The position numbers were made by a program, and so were the translations under genes. DNA of 64,000 nt, from NCBI GenBank assembly GCA_024305405.1, contig JAKNDB010000092.1, forward strand, positions 3,687,501 through 3,751,500, given 5' to 3'. Origin of the DNA: Dirofilaria immitis (lineage: Eukaryota > Nematoda > Chromadorea > Rhabditida > Onchocercidae). Under the pieces are notes generated by a model. It worked only from the letters and a program-made list of their open reading frames with translations, was not told the DNA's origin and ran no database searches. Positions 1-14,085 of this stretch are shown in pieces. Numbering within the stretch: the first letter of the stretch is position 1; each line of letters starts with the position of its first letter.

Positions 1-3000
1 TTTTAATTTTCTTTGCTATGCACTGTATAGGTGATTAATTTGTCGCTTTCAACGTTTTGAATTTTTTCAAATTTCCCTTCTCTATCTATGAAATACATCA
101 GATGAAATTGAATTACGATATTTCTTACAATGCAAAAATATTGTTTCTTTCTTTATCACAATTTCATACAATACGATGCTCATAAAAAGAATTGTAAAAG
201 AAACTAATTAATTCTTATAAGAACAAATCAATCCATTCTGCTTTATTTTTTTTTGTTGGAACTTGTTTTTATAAATAATTGAAAGAAAAATATGGATATT
301 TTCGGAAAGAACGAGAAATGTGATCGGTATAATGCTTACATTTAAGAATGATGCCTTCATTATAGCGCTCGAAACAAGCATATATCGCTTTCTGTATCAT
401 TCTGTTTTTGAACTTAATAAGATCTAGTTTTTTCTTTTAAGCAAATGAAATTCTCTTCGATCAATCAGTTTTTCACTTTTTTTTTAATGGAAGAGAGTAG
501 TGCAATGAATATTTATTGTTCAAGTTAACAGCATCTTTGGTCATATTATTTTCTGACTATTTCTGCAGGTTCCAATCGCAATTTCATAGCACTTTCATTA
601 CATGAATCATTTTATCGAAAAATAAGTTTCGTTTTTATTAAACTTTCAAAATTATATTCGTTTCATTATTTCAGTTAAGTTATGTTGGCTGAAATACTTT
701 CTTGTAATAATTTTATCCTTAGTACTAATTACATGTATCTTAAATTATATTTTTACTTCAGATTATAGATTTTTTAAAATTGATTTCAGGCTTATTATAA
801 ATCTTGTAATAACTGAAGTCCTTCCAGTTATCGATCTCTTTGCATATTGCGATATTGACAGTTTAAGTGAAGGATGTTACAAACAGCTGAAAAATGTTTA
901 TTAAAAGTAAATGATGAAACATGCTCGTGAATGACTACAATCTCGATTGCTTTCCATTAAAATATTTTTTGTATTATTTTGTTCAAAAAAATTAATTGAT
1001 ACTTTATGGTGATATAGAAAAGTTATTAGTTGTAATTCACTTTTGTGATTAGTTTTTGCGATCTTATTTAAAATATTGTTGAGATACTAAGTTTGTTGAA
1101 AAGATATACGTTTTCAAGTGTTCTTATTTTGCCTTCACAAAACACAGTACTATCTGAGAAATCTTTTCAACACATTTTACTCCAAGCCTGAGTTTAATTG
1201 AAATGTTATATCACATAATCTCATTTTGAAATTTTGAAATATTTTGAAATGCTATACATGACAATTGAACTTCAATTTGAGATCATTATAGTGAAAACAT
1301 GCAGTTCTCAGTGCTTATATTACTTATTTATAGCAAGAAAAACATAAAAAAAAGAAGGATTGAAATCATTTAATCATTTATATATGTGTATTTAAATGAA
1401 AAAAAGTAAATTTTTCAGCAATGAATTATTTGAAAAAGAACATTTGCATAATACTTAAAATCAAAAAGAAAGTGTAATGAATTTCGACTATTCATTGAGT
1501 ACAAAATTATCTTATTTTTAAAGCATTGCAAAATATTTTTAAAATAACTTTTACATACCAGATTTTTAAGCATTGGGTAACCCTTTAAATTAAAGATAAA
1601 AATAAATAATAGAAAAATAAAGGAAAAAATGATAGTTGGTGGAAGAAATGAGTTACATATTTTTATAAATTAATATATTTCTAAAAACAATGATCAGAAT
1701 AGAAAGGATTTGTTCAAAGCATTCGACATGTTTATTAGTAATAGTGCCATCTTGGAGCAAAATAATTGCGCAGTTTCATAAGACTATTTTTAAAGAATAT
1801 TTTCCAGTTATCCGAATCATATCCATATATATAAAATAAATATCTGTATATGATTATTAAGTTGCTTAATGAATTTAGAAATTATTACTTTTAAATCGTT
1901 TATAAAACCAAAGTTTAGATTGTCATATTAGACTTAATTTTAAAGTCTTTATAATTTTAAATATCGTGTATACTGTTGAATTAGTTTTTATCAATTTGAG
2001 GACTACTATTATCCAATCATTTATATTATCGATCAATAATAACAATATATAATTTAAAAAAAAAAATTAAGCTCAATTTCAGAAATACGTTTGAATCAAG
2101 CAATCTTTAATATCTTTTCTAACAGAAATAGAAATAGAATTGATCAGTTTCTTCCTATTTTTCATGGGGATTATAAAAATATTAGAATTATGCAGAACGA
2201 CTGCAATAACGTCAATAACGTAACTACAAGACAAAATACTGCTTTGAATCGTCCGCTTTAGAAATCTTAAATCAGTTCAAAGACAGTAAAAGCTCGTGTC
2301 AATAAATACGTAACGTTCTTTTTTACAACTGTGTCCAGAGCACATATAACAATGATAAAATATAATTCTGATCATTAGACAGAATTTGCATAATCTTCAG
2401 ATAGCATTCCATTTAAACTTATCTTTATGCAAGTATTTTTTATCTTCATACCTTATTTTTCATAAATTAAATTTATACTTATTTATTACATGAAATTATA
2501 ACATTATTATATTATAATATGTGACAAATAAACAGCCGAAAAATTTTCGACGTTCTTTCAACTATACAAATAAGGGAACAAAAAAAAAAACAAAAGAGAA
2601 TTAGCTACTCAAAAGTAAAAGAAATTCAAAAATTTATAATAAATTATTGTAATATATAATTGCGATAAAAATGGATGATAGATAATCAAAGATGAAAAAA
2701 TAATCAATGAACTAAAATATTTTCAACAATAAAACAAACTTATAACATATGAAAAACAATGATAATATGACAAATCAAATTTTTAAGAAAAATGTGATTA
2801 TAAAACATAAATAAAATCTAAAAGAATTCAATAGCTCATTTCGATTTGTTAACTATAGTTCAATGAACATGATAAAAATAAATAAATTGTGAGCGTAACA
2901 AATTTTAGAATTTGATCCGCTGCTATCGCTGAGTTAGTCATACATAAATGTCAATCGTGTAATTCATTTGATTAAATTGACAACTGATCATAAATCAAAA

Positions 3001-5039
3001 TAATCATCAAAATGATAATTACAATAATTACAGAATGGTTATCATTAAAATTATCATAGAATGATAATAAATACTATAATTATAAAATGACAACATTTAA
3101 AACAATCAAAAAGTTTTAATTGCAATAATTAAAAGACAATAAAAATTAAAACAAACAAAAAATATAACGAAGATAATTCAAGGTAGTAATAATTAAAATA
3201 ATCAAGATCATAAGATGTAAAGAATATAATGAAATTCATAATAGATAGAATTCATACTGCAAAGATAATAAACTGAAGATAATAATTGATTGCATTAAAT
3301 TTAGTTTCAATCGATTTAAAAATTTTATTTTTACGACAATTAACTATTACAAAATCTGAAGCATTTTAAATATTGAAAATAAGCTTTTATTCATTTATTC
3401 ATAAAACACAAATCAGTGGCATTATAAGAACAAAATTTAAATTGAAATTATTTATGCTCAGTTTTAATCATTTACTATTTAGATTATGATTTGTGTGAAC
3501 TAAGTCTCCTAATTTTTTTATTAATCTTCGCAGATTAAATGAATGCAAAATTAAATAGAAATTAATTAAAAGATACACTATTACTAATATTTTGAAAAGA
3601 TTATCAGCGAACAATAAACAGTAATGTTAATCAATTGATATTATTTATAATTTATTAATCAAGCAAAAAATTAAATGGCTTAATTTTCGAGCTTTCTATT
3701 TTCCTTAATGGAACTAATATAAGAAGAAAGTATAAAATTAGTTGAAAAATATGTCAATTAATGATGAATAATTTCAGTTATTATTAACAATAGCAATCTA
3801 TTGGTCTATGTTATGTTCAATAGATTTTCGATGAAAAAATTAAAGTATAATAATATTGTTGATGTTATTCGAAAATTATTTATTTTATTTTTCCATTCCT
3901 CAAACGAATGATGCCGACGTAATTTGAAGTTAAACAATAATTAACAATCCAAATCCAAAATTGATGCTATATTTTTCCGAGAGATCGGTGTTGACAATTT
4001 GACGGATATTATTATTTATTACGGTTGAATGTTTCTTTCCTTTATCCCGTTTACTATCATTATCTTTTTCTTTTAATAAGATACCAATCGTCGGTTATTC
4101 TGTTTTATTTTAACTGCAACATCAAGCTAATTATCATAAAACGATTTCTATCTACATTAAGTGTATTTTTTGGAAATAAATATACATGCAAAAATTCACA
4201 TAGTATCATATTGTTTAACATTTGTAATGAGATTTTCTCGGTTTGAATTTAAGAATTAATAATATTATTTTTTTACTGATTGATAATACCTTTTTTTTGT
4301 TTCGGAATCTTTTGACATATATATCTGAAAATATAAGTGTTAAAATCAACATGAATATTTCATTTAATTAAGGATATCATTTAATAGTTGATAACTTTTT
4401 TCTATTTTCAAACCATATATCCAAAAATATGAAAAATTTTTTGCATATTATCAAATTCAAATATTTACATACATTAATGTTTACGATAATATTTTTAATT
4501 TAGAATTGAAAATCATTATTATTCAATTTTTAATTGTGTTTTCTATTTTCTTCACCTTTTTATTATTAGATAGTTGTTATTGAAAAATATTTTATTAAAA
4601 GTTTCAATAAGTTCTACAAGATTTAAATCAATTTCAAAATCATTGTAAAGAGTATTAAAAAGAAACGAGCATATTTGAAAAGAATTTTATATTAAACATA
4701 TCGAAAATTTTGCATTAAACAAAAATTTATGGTAATTAATGCAAAATTAATCATGATTTATCGTAATAAAATGTAAATAATCATTGATTTCTTCATCCTA
4801 ATGAAAATCAATTTCAGCTAGTCTAATTTTTCCCTGATAGAAAAGTAATCAATTTATTTGTTTCGTATATCTGGATACTGTGGTAATTGAAACATTGAAA
4901 ATGTCCTGATTTTTAACACTAGCAATGTCGCTTAATAGCAGAAAGAAAAGCATTTTAAGCTTCTAGTTTTCTTCTAAACCTACATGTTGTAGTAGAAACA
5001 ATTTTATTGGTAAACTTATAAGAATATTGTTAAACTTAT
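1..5039. other. gene-free AT-rich stretch
   Basis: I see no supportable gene on either strand. Stop codons are dense in all frames, and the longest open frame (73 codons near 4,025) has the Phe/Ile/Leu/Tyr-rich composition expected from random AT-rich DNA. There are poly-A and poly-T runs and a short tandem CAATAACGT pair near 2,203-2,220, but no clear mobile element. It is best read as intergenic sequence or part of a very long intron. Confidence 0.6.
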
Positions 5040-5370
5040 TAAATCTACTAATGAAATAATAGAGGACATCAAGTTCAGTTCACCCACTTGACAAAAAGCC
5101 TATTGATGTCAAGTGTTGCACTGTTACCCGAAAGCATAAAAATTAACAAGCAAAGTCCGTTATAGTAAATCATATCAACTCTTACCTAAGCAAATATAGA
5201 ATAATCTGGAGTTTCTATAATCAAAAGAAATAGTAAACCCAATTGTCCTTTCCTATTATATCTTTGCTCGAGCTAAATATTAAAAACTATAGTGAGCAAG
5301 AGCTTCCTGAAGAACTAAAACGACTAACAATAACCAAGCCAGGAAGTCGAGAATATTTAACAAAATAACT
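5040..5370 (+). mobile_element. possible degraded BEL/Pao-like retroelement fragment
   Basis: This 330-base patch is less AT-rich than its surroundings and holds several short protein-like stretches broken by stops and frame changes. The clearest is at about 5,290-5,366, where one frame reads SEQELPEELKRL. That resembles the W..LP..L linker found in pol polyproteins of BEL/Pao LTR retrotransposons, which are common in filarial genomes. No LTR, primer-binding site or intact catalytic motif is visible, so this is at most a short relic. The family assignment rests on recognising a short motif and is weak. Confidence 0.3.
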
Positions 5371-6299
5371 TATTTTTGAACATCGTCGAACAGAAACAAA
5401 AAATACTTGATAAGTTTTACCAATTTCTTTTTAATGGAGTTAAAAGTTGTTTATCAATTATTTACATTATTTCACAAGTAATAATTATCAGTTATGATGT
5501 CATATTTCGATATGATACTTAAACCAGAAGATACAAATAATAGATTTCTTTTGCTTTGAAATAAGTAACTTTATTCCCTCATCCAATTTAAATTTCTAGT
5601 AACACTTGTTTTTTAAAAATAATTTCCAAGATCGAATCATATTATCTTTCGAATGAGAATTATGTGATTTCTTTATTTGTTTATTTCTTATTTAAACTAA
5701 CTGATTTAATTTAATTCATTTTAGATTTTTCTTTCGACTTCATTCTGAATTAAAAAGTTTTGAATTAAAAATACTTTTTCAACTTATTATAATTGCTTAT
5801 TCATTTTATATTTTTATGTAAAATTTGAAACTAAATAGTAAGGAATTATAATTGGTTATGTTATCTTGATTTAATTTTATCAAATTTTCATTCTCATGGA
5901 AAATTTTATCATGAAGTTACGCGAATTCAATTCGCAACTTCTTCCTCAATAAATCGTCTTCCTTATTCTTTGGCTTAAGCTAATTTTTAATGCTATTGAA
6001 GATGGAACATTTAAAATTTCATCATTATATCTTTAAAATGTCATTTTCAAAAAAACGAAAAAGTAAGAAGAAACTATGGAACACATTGCTAAAGTATGAA
6101 AAATATGAAGCGTTTTTCTTAAAAAAAAGAAAAACTATACTAATGCTTCGAAAAGGCCCCAATGGATTCAGGCAACTAACTTTTTTAACTTCATTTTTGA
6201 AATATTTAGTTTATCAATTTCGCCAAATTCCACTTGATGAAGAAATGCGCTATTATTTGTGGAGAATAGCTATTTCAATCATAATATTTTATCAGTAAT

Positions 6300-6820
6300 A
6301 ACACTATTTGATATTACTGAACATATTTCTTTATTCATTACGTGGTACTTTTTGAATAATCGGACATAATTAAGCCTAAGCTAACAATTTCGATGCATAC
6401 ATACTGATTGCTGACACTATCAGAAATAAGTTCCATTATACAATAATATTTATTTCTTGGAATCAATCGGGAGGTATTCATTGATATTGCCACCTTACAT
6501 GATTATTCAGAAAGCATTACATAGAGATAATAGTCCAACTAAAATTTGATGGAAAAATAGAATATTTTTTTGCATAGTGTTTACTAAATACTAAATAATT
6601 TGACGGATCATGTGAAATGGCAATATCGATGCATGCTTATCTATGCATTCCATTATCAGAATAAATTTTCACATAGTTATGACGTTTTATCATTTAAATA
6701 TACCATTGATATTTTTCGGACAAATGTTCTTATGTATAGTAGTTTAAGCAAAATTTTAGAAAAAGACGGAATATTTTCTTACTTAATTTACTTTCTGAAT
6801 AATTTGACGTAATAATGTAA
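6300..6820. repeat. decayed tandem repeat, about 200-240 bp unit
   Basis: Three diverged copies can be lined up by eye. Each ends with a block like TGAATAATTTGACG (near 6,350, 6,590 and 6,790), preceded by a GGAATATTTT-like block in the last two. The last two copies also share a block beginning CAATNTCGATGCAT (6,387 and 6,619). Spacing between copies is about 240 and 200 bases. No open reading frame runs through the copies. This looks like an old local tandem duplication or satellite remnant. Confidence 0.45.
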
Positions 6821-7008
6821 AACGATAGTAATGATATCATTGCTGAAAATAAGTTTGAAAATATATATTTGTATATATATTTAAATACATATATCCGTAA
6901 AATTTCTGTTCGTTTCCTAAAAAAATGATCAAACATCGTCAAGTAGGCATACAAGCCTAAAGCAATCTTCTTTTTTATCTGCCAAGCACAAAACCTCTTC
7001 AAACTTAA

Positions 7009-7053
7009 TCATCCTCATCATCATCATCATCATCATCATCATTATCATCATTC
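7009..7053. repeat. ATC trinucleotide microsatellite
   Basis: About a dozen near-perfect ATC/CTC units sit here. On the minus strand they read as a poly-aspartate tail in a chance open frame, which should not be taken as a protein. Confidence 0.85.
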
Positions 7054-8217
7054 CAAATTATCTTGCACAATTTTATTATTATTAGCTCAGACAGGAGCCA
7101 CACATTACTTCTTCCTTCTTCTATCATTGCAACTGGCGCCAAATTATCGCCAAAGAAAAAAGAATGAAAGAGAAAAAGCCGAAAAGTGACCATCAATTTA
7201 ATGAGCTATTTCACCAATAATTATCGAATATTCGAGTTAATGATTTTATTGATATATAAAAAAGAAAAGAATTCAAATGATAAGTTGTATTTCATTTTTA
7301 TTCAAAATTTTGGACCATTCCTCTCATTCTTTTACTCTATCTCCTTGTCCATTTTGGTTCCATTTAATTTGCAAACTTTTGAAAATTGTTTATGTAAAAC
7401 TTAGTACTTATGTTTACATAATAATTAATGCTTGTGTCGTAATATGGAAACAAACAACACTTGTCCTTCTTTTCTTTGATTCATTTTTCCTCCTATTTTA
7501 AACATTTCCTCGTCTTTAATTATATTTTCTTAAACTTATAATAAATTCTTTTTTTCATATAAAGAATTCATTCATATTTTATTAAATGAAATTGGCAGTT
7601 CAATTAATAATATTTTCATTGAAATGTGATAGCTCAGTTATTGAAATTTTTCTTAATTTTTTACAACATTATGGCTTTTTATAACAAAAAAATAAATCCT
7701 ATCGAATGAAACGCTTTAGTTTGTAAATGTTTGCGTAATATTTTTATTTATCGATAGGATTGATATCGAGAAACATCTATTCTACATTTAAATTTCTTTT
7801 TTTTGTTTTCAAAAGTGGAAAAAAAGGTTTTGAAATTTAAAAATTATTCCTTATGTTTCAACTTTTCAATCATAATCTCACTTTATTGAAAGTATGGTTC
7901 AGGAATCGGTTATGCTGTGTTATTTTTTGATAAATAACTATGAAATTAATTAATTTAATCCGTATTTTTCTCTGATTCCATTGTAATCGATAGCTCATTT
8001 TTCTACTGTTAATTCCTTGACCTAAGAAATGATTATTTGATTTTATGAAATTAAATATTTTTATAAAACTTTGAAAAAACTCTTTGATAAATCAGTGAAT
8101 TCAAAGATTTTCTAAGTTTCCTCAAACGAACAAATCAATTTTACGAAAATTATGACTTCCTTCAATCTCAAAAAAAAATTTTTTTCTGCCTATTTTGTTA
8201 TTCCTATCTGCAAATTT

Positions 8218-8279
8218 TTTTCTTCATCTATTATCCTTCATCTATTGTTTTCTTCATCTATAATTTTTCTTCATCTAAA
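8218..8279. repeat. short TTCATCTAT tandem repeat
   Basis: Four imperfect copies of a CTTCATCTA core occur in about 60 bases within a pyrimidine-rich strand. No gene overlaps it. Confidence 0.6.
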
Positions 8280-11200
8280 AATTAATGTTTTTCATTGCTT
8301 GAAAAAATAAATTAACAGAAATTTCAATTTCAATATTCATAAAATTTCATTTTTTTGCTGCGATTTTTGCTGTACGAAATTTTTATTGGTAATCAGAGAA
8401 AACTTTTTTACTATCGAAGAAAATTAAATAAATATTTCATAAAAGCTTTAATTTCAATATTTTTAAAAGTTTTTTTCGCTACATTTTCTTATTGTGAAAA
8501 TTTCATTGATATCCCACAATAAATTTTTTTTACTTTCTTCTAAAATTATTTATACAAATAGATAATTAATTAACAAAAGATTCATTTTCATTATTTTCAA
8601 AACTTTTTTGCCATCATTTTTCATCACAAAATTTTTTTCGTACTGATCGGTAAGGTTGTAAATAACTAATAGAAGGAATAAAAGTTTTAATTGCATGAAA
8701 AATTTAAAACTTTTCAGACCTCTATCACACTATTTATAACCACCACCAATTTTCATCTTTCATTTATCGTTCTCCTTCTCTTCTACCGATCAGTAAAGTA
8801 ATAAGCAATTAATAGAAGTTATTACTTATAATGAATGAAAGTTTTTTTGTTGATATGAAGATTTTAAATTTATATCAATTTTATTGAATGAAAAATTTTG
8901 CATTTAAACAATTTTTTAATTTAAACAATAAAAAGATACTTAAACTCGCAATTTATAATTATCACTAATTTTTCTTTTTCCCTCATCTTTTCTCTCTCCC
9001 TCTTTACCTCTCTCTTTTAAATTCTCATCATCATTTTTAAACAGATTGCTAACTGAAAAAAAAAAAAAATAAAAAAAAACGGAGAATGAAAGTGAAAAAG
9101 AAAAAATAATACTTATCCGCTTAACACCTCATTTCACTTTTATCTTTCTTCATCAATAAAGTTCATTTAGTTCTAACTAATACACTTCTTCAAATATTCG
9201 ACTTCCTATCTTTTTCTAATCTCTCTGTTTACCATAATATTTGATGAAAATGATAATTATTTAATTATTTCATAAAATTTTTCTAATCTTTCTTAGCTCT
9301 GCTAAATGACGAATTGTTCAACTAATAAAATCATTATTTTATCAGTTGTGATAATTTTATCATAAATGTCTTTTTATTAAAAATTATTATTATTCATTAA
9401 AATGTTAATCTATAAATATGCATGTATGATTAACAATAGATAATATCGATTAGTTTTGCTTAAACAATATTGTACTATTGAATAACGTTTCTTTTAAAAA
9501 TCGATTTTCTTTTTGTTTTTGTTTTTGAAATCTTCAAACGATGATTAATGCTTAGCTGTAACTAATTTTTTTCTTTTCATTACTTTTTCGGTTCTTTAAA
9601 ATGGATTGGATATTTATAATAAATGCGATGTTTTATTCACTATGTGTGTTTTATAATATATGATACAATAATTATGGTTATCCTTATGATTTGATGATGA
9701 TTATAGAAATTATCAGTCGATTAAAATAATTTTTATTTAAACTTTTAAATGTGTAACCTATTGATGACAATTTCCTATTAAAATTTTTCATCTATATTTT
9801 TTAATTAAATAGATGAGATTTTTGTATTCCTTCTATCTATTCACCGATGGATGACCATTAATTTATGGCCAGTAATTTCATTTTTGTTATAAATAGAAAT
9901 TCTTAATAGAAGATTGCCAACAACGGATTGCAGATTTACCTGTCTCATTTTGATCGTTAATTATATTTAATGGATTTATGGTGGGATAGCATTAGATGAT
10001 AAGAATTCTTGGCTGTGAATTATGCTGGGAACCTTTAATCTCCATATATTTTTGATTCATCATCATTACTATATCAACAGAGAAAATAAAAAATAATTGA
10101 TAACTTTATTACTGTTTTCACAAAAAATTTATCGCTATTACTTATTTATTTTTTTAGCCACAAAAAAGATATTTAATTAAATACTGTGCTTAAATAAGCA
10201 TAATGATTAAAAAAAACTTGGCTCTTATTTCAAATAAAGAAAAGCGATCATATTATCCTAATTTATCTAAGCCCATTATTGTGCCATGAAATTTATTTGT
10301 ATTATCTAATTATTATTCCTAAATGGATGAAAGAAAAGCAAAAGATATAGAATTAGTTTGTTATTGTTTCCGTAAAAGTTATCTTTTTATTTATTTATTT
10401 GTTAAGTGATAACACAAATAAATGCTCACATTACTTAATTATATTTTATCAAATAATTAATTATTTATCAATAATAATGAAGATTTCAATAAAAGCTACG
10501 GTATTATTGTAAATTGTTCACTCATATAATAATAAATGAAATTTTCATATATCATGAGGGACTTGAAATTATCGAACAGAAGTTTGTTTTATTGCATTTA
10601 TGTCATTTAAATATCGATTAAATAAATTTTTTTCTCCCAAAATTCATTGCATAATTCTCATAAATCATTTTTCTGCCTTTATGGAATTAGTTATTTTTCA
10701 TTGTTCATTTTGATATCATTATTTGGCATATTATATGCCATTAATTTCTATTTGAATATTATTTCAATTGCCAGTATTGGCGAATATTAAATAATAAATT
10801 GCAGTAATCGATTATTAACAATAATTAATTACATTCATTTAATATTAGCTAAGAAAGTAAGTATGAAAATGTAAATAAGGAAAAAGAAAAAGATTATTTT
10901 TTTCTTGCATTAAATAATCGATCACTTAAAAATATTATATTTAGAATAACATGCATATATATCTTAAGAAAAATGAAATTACTAAACATTTAGAGGCGAA
11001 AAAAATACTTTAAATAAATTACTTATTAAGGTACATAAAGAATTGGAATTATTAAATATTATACTATTCCAAAAATATGTTTTAAAAAAATATAAAAAAA
11101 TCATCGTTTTTTTTTCAAATCAAAAAATTCAAATAATTGAATTACAACATCAATAATCAGCAAAATATAAAAATTGAAGAAGTAAATATGAAATTGTCAT

Positions 11201-11834
11201 ATATTATAAATTTATAAATATATTAGATAGATATTGAAGTTTTTAGGTCAAAAAAAATTTAAATTAATCAGTCACTAATATTATTGTAATTATGACATAT
11301 CAAAACTAAAATAATGCGCATGAAATTATATATCGCTACTATTGCTGAATATATTAAATAAATATGGAAAGTTGTCACTGATTCTAAATCAGTTTTGAAT
11401 TCCAATTCCTACAAATATACTTAATTTTCTATTCTTTCCTTGACGTTTAGTAATAACATCAGCCGTTTTTATTGATATGCAAAATATGTTCTCTCCTTGA
11501 CCTTTTGATAACAAAATGAACCCATTACTTGTAGCTATTCATAAATGTCTCATAATAGTTATCTACATAATACCATATCTATTCCATCTTATTCTTTGAC
11601 TTATTTTATAGTTCGAATTCATTTTTTTAATATCCTCAATAACGAGATAAGATATTATACTTTCAATGATATTACAATAATCTTAATGTTATAATAAAAA
11701 ACTAAAAGGCAATTCATTTTTCCCTTATGGAAAAGTTAAGCTTATTTTTAAATACATTTACAAATTTTAATGCAAAATAAATAATTTGAAAAAATTTTAA
11801 TTTAAAAAATTAAATATTTAAAAGTAGCTTATAG

Positions 11835-11869
11835 TTAAATATATTTCTTAAAATAAGAAATATATTTAA
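11835..11869. repeat. perfect 16-bp hairpin
   Basis: The arms 11,835-11,850 and 11,854-11,869 are perfect reverse complements, with a three-base AAA loop. The stem is entirely AT-rich except for one G/C pair, so it may be a cruciform-prone chance palindrome or a small decayed element. Confidence 0.7.
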
Positions 11870-12977
11870 GAAATTTCAATTTGTAGTGAATATTTATATA
11901 AAATATGAAATAATTTAGAAAATTTTTCACTTCAAATGTATGTATTTATATAAAACAAGAAACTATAACTAATTTATTGTAGTTTGATTCAAAATCTTTT
12001 AAACTTTACAATATTTAAGTATTAATTATCTTCAAATATATTACTTATATTTACTGACTTCATTTTTTGCACTATTTTTGCAGAAAATCAGTAAAATATG
12101 AATGGAATTACGAATAGATAATGACGAATCGAATGAAATCAGACTTAACGTAAAATGATGCAATAAACTATTTAGACTTGGCGTAAATAAATTGACAGCA
12201 ATTAGTTTGAATTATTTTTTCGAAATATTTAGCAATTCCGTTTTTTAAATTTTGTTTTGACTGTATAAATTTTCATATTGCAATTTTAAATATGAATAGA
12301 TTAGCTTTCTTTGTAATAACTAATATAAGCAAAATCATGGAGAAATATGCGATTTATTTTTATCAACAAATCGTGAAATAAAACATAACTGTAAGATGGC
12401 GTAATAAATTACAACTTGAATCTTTCTTCGAAATATTTAACAATTTTTATGTTGAGTAATTTAATTTATTATTATATAAACTTTGATCTTATAATTGTGA
12501 ATAAAATTCCCTTTAAAATTTGAATATATTTGTTGATTGTTAAATACAGTTATTTGTGATATATGACATCAGATATTGACTATTAAGATGTATAAATATG
12601 AGATGATTAAAAGATTGGATAAGTATAGATCTTAAAGATATTATTGTGAAGGTTATACTTTCTACCTTTACAGTAATAATAATATGTGTCACATTCATTT
12701 ATGCTAATTTTGGCATAAATACAAATGGATAGATCTATAGATGAATGAATGTATAATTCAACTTGGTTTTATTTACAACTTGTTGGAAATTTCACGAAAA
12801 TAAAACTATTGTCATCCATTTACTATTCTAATTCATAACTTTCTATCCATCATCACTTCAATAATATAATAAGTTAAACTTTTCGAATTCTCGCCTAATT
12901 AAACTTTGTTTGGCCAGTTCTTTGTTTTCATCGATTCTTGCCTGATTGAATTTTGTTTGGAAATTGTTCATCGATAT

Positions 12978-13070
12978 AATATATATATATATATATAAAA
13001 ATAAAACTTTTTTTATAGATGATTTAATCATATATATATATATTATATCTATATAAATATACGTATATAT
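12978..13070. repeat. interrupted TA microsatellite
   Basis: Runs of alternating TA interrupted by short non-repeat sequence. No gene is attached. Confidence 0.7.
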
Positions 13071-13970
13071 ATGTAGGTGTTAAATAATGCATAGAATAAA
13101 TTATCCAAAAAATATATGATTTTGAACTCTTGATAATAATTGAAAATTAACTATGTTGGACTGCATAATCTACAAAGTTGGAAAAAATGTTAAGTTATGA
13201 ATAATACTAAAACATTTGAATAATATAATTTTCGTTAATAGTTTAAATACTTAAATTTTTGCTAAAATATGGTTAATATTTTCATCCAAAACGATAAAAT
13301 CAGCAAAACTAATTGTTAACAAACTGATAATGAAATAATAAATTTCGATTTATTCATTTTTTTTTCTTTTAATACTAAATTATCATTTTTTCTTTTTATA
13401 TCATTCAATAAAAAAGTTTTATTTTTATTCCCAAATTTTTAAATCATCTTTGTTAGATTTCTTCTTAATATTTAAATGAAATTTTGCTTTTAATTGTAAT
13501 TAATAGAATTTTATTATTAATTTTCAAATGAAATTTTCTCATTGTGCCATTATCGAACAAACTACTCCATTAAATTTTCATCATTTTATCAAATTATTCA
13601 ATAATTATTACACATGCAATCTGTTAAAAACAACGAGAACGCCTATTTCTTTTTTCTATTTAAGCTCAAAAAAGCATATTTAATGGATTTTTTCATTAGT
13701 TTGTTTATTCATTGATTATAAAATTGTTTATCAATTCTATCAGTTCAATTTTAGATTCACATCATTTTTTCCTTTTCTAAAAAGCAAATTTCGACAATTT
13801 AAATATTGCTATATTATTTTAACCGAGATTACTCGACCGCAATTTCAATTTTTTTCTTTTTTCATTTCAAACTTCTATATATTTTCAATGTTTCTTTCCC
13901 TTTATATGTGATATTTTCCTTTGTTAAGTTATCTTTTTCGTTTAGCTTTCCATCGTGATAATTAATGTCT

Positions 13971-14085
13971 TGTGTGTGTATGTAACATATATATACGTGT
14001 GTATGTATGTGTGTGTGTGTGTGTGTCTGTCTGTCTATGTATGTATGTGCGTGTGTGTGTGTGTGTGTGTGTGTGCGTGTGTATG
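13971..14085. repeat. TG/GTAT microsatellite
   Basis: About 115 bases of TG dinucleotides mixed with TGTA and TGTC units. The open frame across it, a Val-Cys-rich peptide, is a repeat artefact. Confidence 0.9.

Noticed and set aside
5990..6298. 102-codon plus-strand open frame
   Set aside because: Lys/Phe/Leu-rich composition typical of random AT-rich DNA, no signal peptide or domain, no splice partners.
6730..7196. Minus-strand open frames, one ending in poly-Asp
   Set aside because: The Asp tail is the translated ATC microsatellite, and the rest has no coding character.
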